Source: Streptomyces sp. DSM 15324
GTDB lineage: Bacteria; Actinomycetota; Actinomycetes; Streptomycetales; Streptomycetaceae
Reading direction: 5' to 3'
Assembly: GCF_001514285.1 (NCBI RefSeq)
Contig: NZ_KQ949025.1
Coordinates: 561,571-625,570 of the forward strand
Length of the DNA stretch: 64,000 nt
This document shows, one piece after another, positions 54,556 to 63,578 of this stretch. Position 1 is the first letter of the stretch. Every line of letters starts with the position of its first letter. The position numbers and the translations under genes are program-made. Under the pieces are notes generated by a model. That model was not told the DNA's origin. It was given only the letters and a program-made list of their open reading frames with translations, and did not search any database.

Positions 54556-55602
54556 TCAACTTCCGGCCACGGGCGGCGCCGCGGTGCTCGTGCGCACCAC
54601 CAGGCTCGTCGCCAGCTCCACCCGGGTGGCGGCCGGCGCCTCCTGCGCCGACCGCCCCAGCTCCAGCACCAGCCGGGCGGCCGCCTCCGCCATCTCGGTC
54701 AGCGGCTGCCGTACGGTCGTCAGCGGCGGCCCCACCCAGCGCGCCACCGGCAGATCGTCGAAGCCGACCACGCTGACGTCCTCCGGGATCCGCAGCCCCA
54801 GCTCCCGGGCGGCCTCGTAGACGCCGAGGGCCTGGAGGTCGTTGCCGGCGAAGACGGCGGTGGGCCGGTCGGGGCGGTCCAGCAGCTCACGGCCGAGCCG
54901 GTAGCCGGTCTCGTGGTGGAAGTCGCCGGTCTTGATCAAGCCGGGCTCGACCGGCAGCCCGGCGGTCTCCAGGGCGGCCCGGTAGCCGTCGATCCGGGCC
55001 CGGCTGCACATCATCTGCGGGGGTCCGCTGATCGCCCCGATCCGCCGGTGCCCGAGCTCCACCAGATGCCGGGTGGCGGCCAGGCCGCCCTGCCAGTTGG
55101 TGGCCCCGATCGAGGGCACGTCCGCGCCCGGGTCGCCGGCCGGATCCATCACGACGAACGGGATGGTGCGGCTGGTCAGCAGCGCCCGCTGGGACTCGTC
55201 GAGGCCGGACAGCACCAGCACCACCCCGTGCGGGCGCCGGGCGGCGACCTGGTCGGCCCAGGTCCGGCCGGGGGTGAGCCGGCCGGCGCTCTCGCTCAGC
55301 ACCACGCTCAGCCCGGCGTCGCGGGCCACGTTCTCCACGCCCCGGATGACCTCCATCGCCCAGGCGCTCTCCAGTTCGTGGAAGACCAGGTCGATCAGGG
55401 GCGAACGGGTCGCCTCGGCCCGCCGTCGCCGGTAGCCGTGGGCGCGCAGCAGTTCCTCGACACGGGTGCGGGTCGCGGGCGCGACGTCGGCACGGCCGTT
55501 GAGGACCTTCGAAACAGTCGGGGCCGAGACACCGGCCTCGCGGGCGATCTCCGCGAGTGTGGCGGTCTGCGGACGCGTTTCAGCGGGCTCGGAGCGTGTC
55601 AT
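54556..55602 (-). CDS. LacI-family regulator of the xylan module
   Basis: 348 residues. N-terminal LacI helix-turn-helix (ATLAEIAREAGVSAPTVSKVLNGRADVAPATRTRVEELLRAHGYRRR) with its hinge, then a periplasmic-binding-protein-like effector domain (LIDLVFHELESAWAMEVIRGVENVARDAG ... AVFAGNDLQALGVYEAARELG ... VVGFDDLPVARWVGPPLTTVRQPL). It lies between a xylanase and a GH3 enzyme, each with CGAAA-type operators, so it is probably the local repressor, relieved by a xylo-oligosaccharide. Divergent from the GH3 gene. Confidence 0.92.
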   Translation of the reverse strand: MTRSEPAETRPQTATLAEIAREAGVSAPTVSKVLNGRADVAPATRTRVEELLRAHGYRRRRAEATRSPLIDLVFHELESAWAMEVIRGVENVARDAGLSVVLSESAGRLTPGRTWADQVAARRPHGVVLVLSGLDESQRALLTSRTIPFVVMDPAGDPGADVPSIGATNWQGGLAATRHLVELGHRRIGAISGPPQMMCSRARIDGYRAALETAGLPVEPGLIKTGDFHHETGYRLGRELLDRPDRPTAVFAGNDLQALGVYEAARELGLRIPEDVSVVGFDDLPVARWVGPPLTTVRQPLTEMAEAAARLVLELGRSAQEAPAATRVELATSLVVRTSTAAPPVAGS

Positions 55603-55630
55603 GGCGGCGATCGTATCCCCGCGCGGCCTC

Positions 55631-55659
55631 TTGACTAACCCCTCGCAGCGCCATAGGTT
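55631..55659 (+). promoter_or_regulatory. Probable vegetative promoter of the GH3 gene
   Basis: TTGACT (55631-55636), 17 bases, TAGGTT (55654-55659). The start of transcription would be near 55666, at the operators. Confidence 0.65.
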
Positions 55660-55664
55660 CCCGG

Positions 55665-55695
55665 AACATTCGAAGTGTGTTACGAAACATTCGAA
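55665..55695. promoter_or_regulatory. Paired operator-like sites upstream of the GH3 gene
   Basis: AACATTCGAA occurs twice, 55665-55674 and 55686-55695, 21 bases apart (two helical turns). The second is part of CGAAACATTCG (55683-55693), a variant of the xylanase operator. They sit directly after the promoter, as repressor sites do. Confidence 0.55.
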
Positions 55696-55730
55696 TCCTT
55701 CGGGACAGGATCCCCCGGGACAGGAGTTTC

Positions 55731-58049
55731 ATGACCACCGCCCCCTGGCGTGACCGTGCTCTGAGCGCCGCCGCCCGAGTCGACGACCTGCTCTCCCGGA
55801 TGACCCTGGAGGAGAGGACCGCCCAGCTGTACGGCGTGTGGGTCGGCGCCTCGACGGACGGCGGGGGAGTCGCCCCGCACCAGCACGACATGACCGCCGA
55901 CTACGAGTGGGACGACCTGATCACCCTGGGGCTCGGCCAGCTCACCCGCCCCTTCGGCACCGCCCCCGTCGACCCGTCGACCGGCGCCCGCGCCCTGGCC
56001 GCCGCCCAGCGCCGGATCGCCGCGGCGGGCCGCTTCGGCATCCCGGCCCTCGCCCACGAGGAGTGCCTGGCCGGGTTCACCGCCTGGCGCGCCACCGCCT
56101 ACCCGGTCCCGCTGGCCTGGGGCGCCGCCTTCGACCCGTCGCTGGTCGAGGAGATGGGCCGGGCGATCGGGCACGACCTGCGCGCCGTCGGGGTCCACCA
56201 GGGCCTGGCCCCCGTCCTGGACGTCGTCCGCGACCCGCGCTGGGGACGGGTCGAGGAGACGATCGGCGAGGACCCGTACCTGGTCGCCACCATCGGCACG
56301 GCCTACGTCAGGGGCCTTCAGTCCGCCGGGGTCGTCGCCACCCTCAAGCACTTCGCCGGGTACGCCTCCTCCGCCGGCGCCCGCAATCTGGCCCCGGTGC
56401 GGGCGGGCACCCGCGAGTTCGCGGACGTCACGCTCCCCCCGTTCGAGATGGCGGTGCGCGAGGGCGGCGCCCGCTCGGTGATGGCCGCCTACACCGAACG
56501 CGACGGCGTCCCCGCCTCCGCCGACCCGGAGCTGCTGACCCGCCTGCTGCGCGAGGAGTGGGGGTTCACCGGCACGGTCGTCGCCGACTACTTCGGCATC
56601 GGCTTCCTCCAGACCCTGCACCGGGTCGCGGGCACCCCCGCCGAGACGGCGCGCCTCGCGCTGGAGGCGGGCATCGATGTCGAACTGCCCACGGTGAAGC
56701 ACTACGGCGAGGCGCTCGTCGCGGCGGTCCGCGCGGGCGAGATCCCCGAGGCCCTGGTCGACCGGGCCTGCCGCCGGGTCCTGCTCCAGAAATGCGAACT
56801 CGGCCTGCTGGACGAGGACTGGCAGCCCGAGCACCCGGAGTCCGTGGACCTCGACCCGGCCGCGAACCGCGCGCTGGCCCGCCGGCTGGCGGAGGAGTCG
56901 GTGGTCCTGCTGGACAACCCCACCGGACTGCTCCCCCTCGCCCCCGACACCAGGATCGCGGTGGTCGGCCCACGGGCGGCGGACGCCCTGGCGATGCTCG
57001 GCTGCTACTCCTTCCCCTCCCATGTCCTGCCCCACCACCCCGGGGTGGAGACCGGCATCGAGATCCCCACCCTGCTGGAGTCCCTGCGCACCGAACTCCC
57101 GGACGCCAAGGTGACGTTCACCGAGGGCTGCCCGGTCTCCGACCCCGACCCCTCCGGCTTCGCCGAGGCCATCGCGCGCGCCTCCGAGGCGGACGTGTGC
57201 GTGGCGGTGCTCGGCGACCGGGCGGGACTGTTCGGCCGGGGCACCTCCGGCGAGGGCTGCGACGTGGCCGACCTGACCCTGCCCGGCGTCCAGGGCGAAC
57301 TGCTGGACGCGCTCGTCGCCACGGGCGTCCCCGTGGTCCTGGTGCTGCTCACCGGCCGCCCCTACGCGCTCGGCCGCTGGCACGGCCGGCTCGGCGCGAT
57401 CGTCCAGGCCTTTTTCCCGGGGGAGGAGGGCGGCCCGGCGGTCTCCGGCGTGCTGTCGGGCCGCCTCAACCCCTCCGGCCGCCTCCCGGTCAGCGTGCCG
57501 CGCCTGCCCGGCGGCCAGCCCTGGACCTACCTCCAGCCGCCCCTGGGCCTGGCCGGCGAGGTCAGCAGCCTGGACCCGACCCCGCTGTACGCCTTCGGCC
57601 ACGGCCGCTCGTACACCTCCTTCGTCTGGGAGGACTTCACCGGCGGCGGCCCGCGGACACCGGTGACGGAGATCGGCACGGACGGCTCGTACGACCTGTC
57701 CGTCACCGTCCGCAACACCGGGCCCCGGCCGGGCACCGAGGTCGTCCAGCTGTATCTGCACGACCCGGTGGCGAGCGTGACCCGCCCCGACGTCCGGCTG
57801 ATCGGCTACCAGCGGCTCGACCTCGCCGACGGCGAGTCCGCCCGGGTCACCTTCCGCTTCCACACCGACCTGTCCGCCTTCACCGACCGCGCGGGACGCC
57901 GGGTCGTCGAACCGGGCGAGCTGGAGCTGCGGCTGGGCACGTCCAGCGCGCTGGTGCGGGGCACGGCCCGGCTGCGGCTGACGGGCCCGGTGCGCGAGGT
58001 GGGGGCCGACCGGCGGCTGCGCTGCGAAACGGAGGTCGTACGAAACTGA
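55731..58049 (+). CDS. Glycoside hydrolase family 3 enzyme, probably beta-xylosidase
   Basis: 772 residues, no signal peptide, so intracellular. ACAGGAG precedes ATG 55731. GH3 N-terminal barrel (about 20-310) with KHFAGY, the nucleophile Asp in VADYFGIGF near residue 286, then the alpha/beta sandwich with DRAGLFGRGTSGEGCD and the C-terminal fibronectin-type domain (VTVRNTGPRPGTEVVQLYLHDP). It should release xylose (or glucose/arabinose) from imported oligosaccharides made by the xylanase. Similar to Streptomyces BxlA. No transporter genes lie in the window. Confidence 0.88.
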   Translation: MTTAPWRDRALSAAARVDDLLSRMTLEERTAQLYGVWVGASTDGGGVAPHQHDMTADYEWDDLITLGLGQLTRPFGTAPVDPSTGARALAAAQRRIAAAGRFGIPALAHEECLAGFTAWRATAYPVPLAWGAAFDPSLVEEMGRAIGHDLRAVGVHQGLAPVLDVVRDPRWGRVEETIGEDPYLVATIGTAYVRGLQSAGVVATLKHFAGYASSAGARNLAPVRAGTREFADVTLPPFEMAVREGGARSVMAAYTERDGVPASADPELLTRLLREEWGFTGTVVADYFGIGFLQTLHRVAGTPAETARLALEAGIDVELPTVKHYGEALVAAVRAGEIPEALVDRACRRVLLQKCELGLLDEDWQPEHPESVDLDPAANRALARRLAEESVVLLDNPTGLLPLAPDTRIAVVGPRAADALAMLGCYSFPSHVLPHHPGVETGIEIPTLLESLRTELPDAKVTFTEGCPVSDPDPSGFAEAIARASEADVCVAVLGDRAGLFGRGTSGEGCDVADLTLPGVQGELLDALVATGVPVVLVLLTGRPYALGRWHGRLGAIVQAFFPGEEGGPAVSGVLSGRLNPSGRLPVSVPRLPGGQPWTYLQPPLGLAGEVSSLDPTPLYAFGHGRSYTSFVWEDFTGGGPRTPVTEIGTDGSYDLSVTVRNTGPRPGTEVVQLYLHDPVASVTRPDVRLIGYQRLDLADGESARVTFRFHTDLSAFTDRAGRRVVEPGELELRLGTSSALVRGTARLRLTGPVREVGADRRLRCETEVVRN

Positions 58050-58124
58050 GGTGTGCCCGGTGGGTGCCCGTGTGTCACAATCCGCCGACCTCCTGCAACC
58101 CGGCGCGTGACGGGAACCGCCCCC

Positions 58125-59588
58125 ATGGACACCCCCATACCGCAACCGCCCCCCTGGCACACGGCCGCCCGGCAGTGGCTGCTGGCCGCCGCCCTGCTGA
58201 CCGTCGGGCTGCTGCCCACGGTCGTCGTCGGCGCGGCCCTGCTCACCGCCTGTCTGCTCTGGGGCCCGGACTGGTCGGCGCTCGCCCCCGTGCTGCTGTT
58301 CTGGTCCGGGATCACCGGCGCCGTCGCCCGGGACCGCGGCCCGCTGCCCGGCCGGGCCGTGCGGCCCGACGACGAACCCGAACTGGCCGCGCTCGTCCGG
58401 GACGTGGCCGACCGCCTCGGCTTCCGCGCGCCTCTCCTGGTCCGGATCGTCCCGGCCGTCGAGGCCTCCCTCGGCCGGGCCCGGGTCAGCGGGGTGCGCA
58501 CCCACGTCCTCTTCCTGGGCCTGCCCCTGGTGCGCACCCTCACGGAGGCCGAACTCGCCTCCGTCATCGCCCATGAGCTGGCCCACCACCGCCATGTGGA
58601 CAGCCGCCGCGCCACCCTCCTGCGCTACGCCCGCGCCCGCCTCGCCGACCGGCTGGACGCCCCCGTCCGCCCCCTGGCGCCCCTGGCCGCACCCCTTCTG
58701 CGCGCCTCGCAGCCCGACTTCTGGCAGGCGGAGACGGCCGCCGACGCCGACGCGGCCCGGATCGCGGGCACCGACGCCACCACGGAGGCGCTGCGGCGGA
58801 CCGTCCGGCTGCACGCGGTTTTCGAGGGCCTCGGCGAACCCTGGCTGGCCGACCTCGCCGAACGGGACGCCTGGCCCGAGGACTTCTACGACGCCCTCGA
58901 CGCCGCCCTCGCCGACCCGCACGTGGCCCGCCGCGCCGCCCGCGCCGCCGCCGACGAGGACGCGATCGACCCGTACGCGGCGGCCGACCACCCGCCCGAG
59001 CCGGTCCGCCTGGCCGCGCTGCCGACGCTTCCGGGCACGGGAACGTACGGCGACTCGCCGGTCCCGCTGCGCGACGCACCGGAGATCGCCCGCTGGTGCG
59101 TCCGGCGTCTCACCCACCAGGACGGCGAGGGCGAGGACGACCTGGAGGCGGTACGGCTGCTCGGTCTGCCCGCCGACGAACTGCGCGGCCTCGGCGACGA
59201 CTCCCGCACCGCCCGGCTGTTCAAGGCCACCGGGCACGACACCCCGGAGGCGGCGGTCACCGCGGCCCTGGACACGCTCGCCGAGGGCAGCTGGCCGGGG
59301 CTGGCCCGCCGGCTGGAGCCCGGACTGCGCCGGGTCCCCCGCGCCGTCCGCCCCCTCCTGGCCCGCCAGGTCTGCACGGCGGCGACGGCCGCAGCGCTGG
59401 CCGAGGTCCTGGAGACCGCCGGCTGGACCCCCGCCGGCCGCTGGACGCACACGGTCCTGACGTCCCCCGACGGCCGGACGGTGGACCTCGACGACCTGCT
59501 CACCGAGGCCGTCACGACCGCGGACCCGACCGCCGCCCGCGCCCTCCTGCGGAGCACGAGCGAGAGCACTGAGGAGACGCCCGCATGA
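58125..59588 (+). CDS. M48-type zinc metallopeptidase-like membrane protein
   Basis: 487 residues. Two membrane helices (about 15-65) precede a peptidase domain with HEXXH zinc motif in ASVIAHELAHHRHVDSRR and, downstream, QAETAADADAARIAG, a plausible third zinc ligand helix (ExxxDxxA). The rest is Ala/Arg/Asp-rich helix with a C-terminal region of unknown role. HtpX/Ste24 relatives cleave misfolded membrane proteins. ATG 58125 is used; GTG 58107 is an alternative. It overlaps the next gene by four bases. Confidence 0.83.
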   Translation: MDTPIPQPPPWHTAARQWLLAAALLTVGLLPTVVVGAALLTACLLWGPDWSALAPVLLFWSGITGAVARDRGPLPGRAVRPDDEPELAALVRDVADRLGFRAPLLVRIVPAVEASLGRARVSGVRTHVLFLGLPLVRTLTEAELASVIAHELAHHRHVDSRRATLLRYARARLADRLDAPVRPLAPLAAPLLRASQPDFWQAETAADADAARIAGTDATTEALRRTVRLHAVFEGLGEPWLADLAERDAWPEDFYDALDAALADPHVARRAARAAADEDAIDPYAAADHPPEPVRLAALPTLPGTGTYGDSPVPLRDAPEIARWCVRRLTHQDGEGEDDLEAVRLLGLPADELRGLGDDSRTARLFKATGHDTPEAAVTAALDTLAEGSWPGLARRLEPGLRRVPRAVRPLLARQVCTAATAAALAEVLETAGWTPAGRWTHTVLTSPDGRTVDLDDLLTEAVTTADPTAARALLRSTSESTEETPA

Positions 59589-60526
59589 GCACCCCCTTGC
59601 GCACGGCCCTCCTCGGCATCGCCGTCACCCTCGCCGGATACGCCCTGTTCGCCGGGTGGCTCGGCCTGCGCGCCGACGCCTACGTGGACGCCCGGGACCG
59701 GGCCACGGCCCGGACGACCGGCGTGGTCGTCGAGGACGGCATCGGCGACGACCTGGACGTCCGCGTCCGCTGGACCGACGGCACGGGCCGCACCCACGTG
59801 CAGCGCTTCGGCGTCTACGACACCGGCCGCTACGCCGAGGGCGAGGACTTCCCGGTCGCCTACGACCCCGCCGCCGGTGACCCCCAGGGCTTCCCGGCCG
59901 ACCCGCAGGAGACGGCCGAGGAGGACGATCTGATCGTCCCGGTCTTCCTGGGCGCCGCCGTGGCCGTGCCGCTGACCCTGGTCTGGCCCTGGCGGGGCCT
60001 GCGCTTCCGGCTGGCCGCCCGCCGGCCCGGCCGGCCGACCACGGCCCGGGTGCGCACCGGCACCCGCCGGGCGGCCTGGCGCGCGTCGCGGGGCACCTGG
60101 CTGGAACTGACGTACCCCGAGGGCCGTACCCGCTGGCAGCGGATCATGTGGCACCCCGCCCTGCACGAGGCGCCGGCCGAACTCCCGCTCACCGTGCACG
60201 GCACCGGCCGCCGCACCGTCGCGGCCCTGCCCGACGGCACCCGGCTGGTCCCGCTGGGCCGGCTGCGCGACCATCCCCCGTCCGGCGCCGTCCTCGACGA
60301 CGACGCGATGCGCACCGACCTCCGCGACGCCTTCGTCCTGCCGCCCGGCACCGCGGCCGCACCGCCCTGGCACGAGGCCGCCTCCGCCACCGGCCTGGGC
60401 ACCCTCCTCGGCCTCGTCCTGGGCCTGGTGATGACGGGCCCGACCCTGACCGGCACCCTGTCCTCAGTCCTGGCCTGCGCGACCCTGACCGGCTCGGTGT
60501 GGCTGTTGTCGGCGCCGCAGCCCTAG
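59585..60526 (+). CDS. DUF3592-like membrane protein coupled to the M48 gene
   Basis: 313 residues. First membrane helix (about 7-25), then an external beta-rich domain (TGVVVEDGIGDDLDVRVRWTDGTGR ... RFGVYDTGRYAEGEDFPVAYDP) matching the DUF3592 pattern, a second helix (about 118-138), a basic linker (RLAARRPGRPTTARVR), a second similar beta segment, and two C-terminal helices. ATGA overlap with the upstream peptidase gene implies a joint complex. Function unknown. Confidence 0.78.
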   Translation: MSTPLRTALLGIAVTLAGYALFAGWLGLRADAYVDARDRATARTTGVVVEDGIGDDLDVRVRWTDGTGRTHVQRFGVYDTGRYAEGEDFPVAYDPAAGDPQGFPADPQETAEEDDLIVPVFLGAAVAVPLTLVWPWRGLRFRLAARRPGRPTTARVRTGTRRAAWRASRGTWLELTYPEGRTRWQRIMWHPALHEAPAELPLTVHGTGRRTVAALPDGTRLVPLGRLRDHPPSGAVLDDDAMRTDLRDAFVLPPGTAAAPPWHEAASATGLGTLLGLVLGLVMTGPTLTGTLSSVLACATLTGSVWLLSAPQP

Positions 60527-60564
60527 AGGGTGTGTTTCGAACGTCCCGGCCAGTGCGGTGACCG

Positions 60565-61116
60565 TCAGCCGTCCGTCCGCTCGGCGCCCGTGGCGAAGAA
60601 GCGCTCCACGTACGCCCCCGGCGGCAGGGTGCTCGCGCGCATGAGGGAGAAGACCTCCGTGCCCTCGCCGGGGGCCGTACCGAGGGTGAAGACCTCGGCG
60701 AACCGGACGTACTCGACGCCGTCCAGGCCCTCGCCGTACTCGGCCGCCTCGGCCTCCGCGCGGGCGACGGCCTCGTCGGGGGAGCCCGCGGTCCACAGGG
60801 TGACGCGCTCCTCGTAGACGCCGAGGGGGCCGTGGCGGAAGACGCAGCGCACGGCGTACCAGGACCGCTCGACCGGTGTGAAGCGCCAGCGGTGGACCGG
60901 ACGGGACACCAGGTCGGGCGCCGGGTCGGGGAGTTCGGGGAGCGCGGCGTCGTACTCCGCGTCCCACCACGTGATGACGAGGACCCGGTCCTGCGGGGCG
61001 CGGAAGGTCTCGCGGCGCAGGGGGCGCTCCGCGAGCAGCCGGCCCTCGGCCCAGGCGAGCAGGTCGGCGCCCCGCCCCCGGACCGCCCGGGCCTCCCACA
61101 TCAGTGCGACCGTCAT
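60565..61116 (-). CDS. DUF4288-like protein coupled to tsaD
   Basis: 183 residues, soluble. The middle carries [61 protein letters not shown], the DUF4288-like pattern of a strand, YEER and a helix. ATG 61116 overlaps the tsaD stop by four bases. It is last in the tsaB-rimI-tsaD operon. No known role in t6A synthesis. Confidence 0.78.
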   Translation of the reverse strand: MTVALMWEARAVRGRGADLLAWAEGRLLAERPLRRETFRAPQDRVLVITWWDAEYDAALPELPDPAPDLVSRPVHRWRFTPVERSWYAVRCVFRHGPLGVYEERVTLWTAGSPDEAVARAEAEAAEYGEGLDGVEYVRFAEVFTLGTAPGEGTEVFSLMRASTLPPGAYVERFFATGAERTDG

Positions 61117-62246
61117 GAGTAGAGGTTGTCCTTGGCGGCCTCGTGCACATGGTCGTGGTCGTGAGCCCGGCCGTTGTCGTGAGCGTGGTCCCGGCTGTGC
61201 CCGGGGGCGGGGACGTGCGGGTCCGTCACCGGCAGGGAGGAGTCCGCCGAGAGGTCCCAGCCGGACGCCGCGCGGCCCCGGGCGACCATCTCCGCGCCCA
61301 GGGCGGCGACCATCGCGCCGTTGTCCGTGCACAGCTTGGGGCGGGGCACCCGCAGCCGGATGCCCCCTTTCTCGCAGCGCTCCTGGGCCAGGGCCCGCAG
61401 CCGCGAGTTGGCGGCGACCCCGCCGCCGATCATGAGGTGGTCGACGCCCTCGTCCTTGCAGGCCCGGACGGCCTTGCGGGTCAGGACGTCCACGACCGCC
61501 TCCTGGAAGGAGGCCGCCACGTCCCGCACCGGCACCTCCTCGCCGGCCGCCCGCTTCGCCTCGATCCAGCGGGCGACGGCGGTCTTCAGCCCGGAGAAGG
61601 AGAAGTCGTACGCGGGATCGCGCGGACCGGTCAGACCGCGCGGGAACGCGATGGCGCCGGGGTCGCCCTCACGGGCGTAGCGGTCGATGACCGGCCCGCC
61701 GGGGAAGCCCAGGTTCAGCACGCGCGCGATCTTGTCGAAGGCCTCGCCCGCCGCGTCGTCGATGGTGGCGCCCATCGGACGGACGTCGGAGGTGATGTCG
61801 GAGGACAGCAGCAGGGAGGAGTGGCCGCCGGAGACCAGCAGCGCCATCGTCGGCTCGGGCAGCGGGCCGTGCTCCAGCTGGTCGACGCAGATGTGGGAGG
61901 CGAGGTGGTTGACGCCGTAGAGGGGCTTGCCGAGGGCGTAGGCGTACGTCTTCGCCGCCGAGACCCCGACCAGCAGCGCGCCGGCCAGGCCGGGCCCGGC
62001 GGTGACGGCGATGCCGTCGAGGTCCTTCGCGCTGACGCCCGCCTCCTTCAGCGCCCGGTCGATGGTGGGGACCATCGCCTCCAGATGGGCGCGGGAGGCC
62101 ACCTCGGGGACGACCCCGCCGAAGCGGGCGTGCTCGTCGACGCTGGAGGCGATGGCGTCGGCCAGCAGGGTGGTGCCCCGGACGATGCCGACGCCGGTCT
62201 CGTCGCAGGAGGTCTCGATGCCGAGGACGAGGGGTTCGTCAGCCAT
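61113..62246 (-). CDS. tsaD: tRNA N6-adenosine threonylcarbamoyltransferase
   Basis: 377 residues. It transfers threonylcarbamoyl to A37 of ANN-decoding tRNAs, as part of the TsaB-TsaD-TsaE machine. ASKHA-fold motifs: [15 protein letters not shown], the metal-binding HLEAM and [28 protein letters not shown] and [15 protein letters not shown]. Unusually, after the normal end it has a 35-residue His-rich tail ([20 protein letters not shown]). Start ATG 62246. It overlaps rimI by eight bases. Essential in most bacteria. Confidence 0.95.
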   Translation of the reverse strand: MADEPLVLGIETSCDETGVGIVRGTTLLADAIASSVDEHARFGGVVPEVASRAHLEAMVPTIDRALKEAGVSAKDLDGIAVTAGPGLAGALLVGVSAAKTYAYALGKPLYGVNHLASHICVDQLEHGPLPEPTMALLVSGGHSSLLLSSDITSDVRPMGATIDDAAGEAFDKIARVLNLGFPGGPVIDRYAREGDPGAIAFPRGLTGPRDPAYDFSFSGLKTAVARWIEAKRAAGEEVPVRDVAASFQEAVVDVLTRKAVRACKDEGVDHLMIGGGVAANSRLRALAQERCEKGGIRLRVPRPKLCTDNGAMVAALGAEMVARGRAASGWDLSADSSLPVTDPHVPAPGHSRDHAHDNGRAHDHDHVHEAAKDNLYS

Positions 62247-62808
62247 GGGTGTCGGTTCCTTGGTCGTCTTCTTCGTGGCGCGGGGACGCCGCTTCTTGGC
62301 GCAGGGAGGCCGCCGGGTCGGTCAGGCGCATGACCAGGGCGTCCACGTTGCCGGGCTGGTAGTAGCCGCGCCGGAAGCCGATCGCCTCGAAGCCGAAGCG
62401 TTCGTACAGCTTCTGCGCCCGGACGTTGTCGACCCGGCACTCCAGCATCACCTCGGCGCAGTCGAAGGCGGTCGCCGCCTTCAGCAGCTCGGTGAGCAGC
62501 CGGCTGCCGAGGCCGGTGCCCCACTGCTCGCGGGCGACGGCGATCGTCTGGACGTCGGCGCCCCGGGCGGAGCCCGTGTCGCCCTCCGTGCCGGCGGAGG
62601 CGAGCCCGGCATACCCGACGACCCGTCCGTCCTGTTCGGCGACGAGATAGCGGCGGGTCGCCTCGGCCCCCCGGGCGTGCGCCAGCTCGGACCAGAACAT
62701 GCCCCTCGACCAGGCGTCCTCGGGGAAGAGGTCCTTCTCCAGTTCCAGCACGGGATCGATGTCCCACCAGCGCATCTCGCGCAGGCGCGCAGTCACGGCC
62801 TCGGTCAC
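62239..62808 (-). CDS. rimI: Ribosomal protein S18-alanine N-acetyltransferase RimI
   Basis: 189 residues from GTG 62808, overlapping the tsaB stop by four bases. GNAT fold: [21 protein letters not shown], acetyl-CoA motif [24 protein letters not shown], and [25 protein letters not shown]. It acetylates the N terminus of S18 and perhaps other proteins. It sits between tsaB and tsaD, as in most actinobacteria. The C terminus has a charged 25-residue extension. Confidence 0.93.
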   Translation of the reverse strand: MTEAVTARLREMRWWDIDPVLELEKDLFPEDAWSRGMFWSELAHARGAEATRRYLVAEQDGRVVGYAGLASAGTEGDTGSARGADVQTIAVAREQWGTGLGSRLLTELLKAATAFDCAEVMLECRVDNVRAQKLYERFGFEAIGFRRGYYQPGNVDALVMRLTDPAASLRQEAASPRHEEDDQGTDTHG

Positions 62809-63458
62809 TTGGGGGTGACCACCTTGTAGTTCTTGGGGACCTGGGCGTCCGGCCGACGCAGGTACAGCGGGCGCGGGGCGGGCAGGTCCGCGCCGGCCGC
62901 CAGCCGTTCGGCGGCCAGGGAGGCCAGGGCCGCCGCCGAGACGTGCTCGGGCTCGTGTACGTGGGGGAAGGTGTCCGGGTACAGCAGCGCGCCCGCGCCG
63001 ACGGCCGGCAGCCCGGCGACCCGGTCGGCGATGTCGGCGGGCCGGTCCACGGCGGGTTCCGTGACCCGGGTGCGGGAGTCGTCGTAGCGCGCCCAGTAGA
63101 CCTCCTTGCGCCGGGCGTCGGTCGCCACGACGAAGGGTCCTTCGAGGTCGGAGGCGTACGCGAGGCCGTCGAGGGTGCACAGCCCGTGCACCGGGACGCC
63201 GAGCGCGAGGCCGAAGGTGTCGGCGGTCATCAGCCCGACGCGCAGGCCGGTGTAGGGGCCGGGGCCGACCCCGACGACGATCGCCGTGACGGCGTCCAGG
63301 GCGCGCCCCGCCTCGGCGAGCAGTCGGTCGACGGCCGGCAGCAGCAGCTCGCCGTGCCGGCGGGAGTCCACCTGACTGGAGGAGGCGATGACGTCCGTGC
63401 CGTCGTGGAGCGCGACGGTGACGGCGGGGGTGGCGGTATCCAGAGCGAGCAAGAGCAC
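62805..63458 (-). CDS. tsaB: tRNA threonylcarbamoyladenosine biosynthesis protein TsaB
   Basis: 217 residues from GTG 63458. ASKHA fold, TsaD-related but inactive: LLALDTATPAVTVALHDG, SRRHGELLLPAVDRLL, and GVGPGPYTGLRVGLMTADTFGLAL are diagnostic. It forms the heterodimer with TsaD and recruits TsaE. No tsaE gene lies within this window. First gene of the tsaB-rimI-tsaD operon. Confidence 0.94.
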   Translation of the reverse strand: MLLLALDTATPAVTVALHDGTDVIASSSQVDSRRHGELLLPAVDRLLAEAGRALDAVTAIVVGVGPGPYTGLRVGLMTADTFGLALGVPVHGLCTLDGLAYASDLEGPFVVATDARRKEVYWARYDDSRTRVTEPAVDRPADIADRVAGLPAVGAGALLYPDTFPHVHEPEHVSAAALASLAAERLAAGADLPAPRPLYLRRPDAQVPKNYKVVTPK

Positions 63459-63578
63459 GCAAACAGCCTACGGCTCCCGGGCGCCTGTGTCGGATGTCCG
63501 GGCGGAGCCCGTGACGGCTGCTACGGTCACCAGGAAACAGGACATAAGACAATTTTTCTTTTCATGGGGTGATCGCCG

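Noticed and set aside
55680..59450. 1256-codon frame antisense to the GH3 and M48 genes
   Set aside because: Shadow of GC-rich coding DNA; both plus-strand genes have full family motifs and ribosome binding sites.
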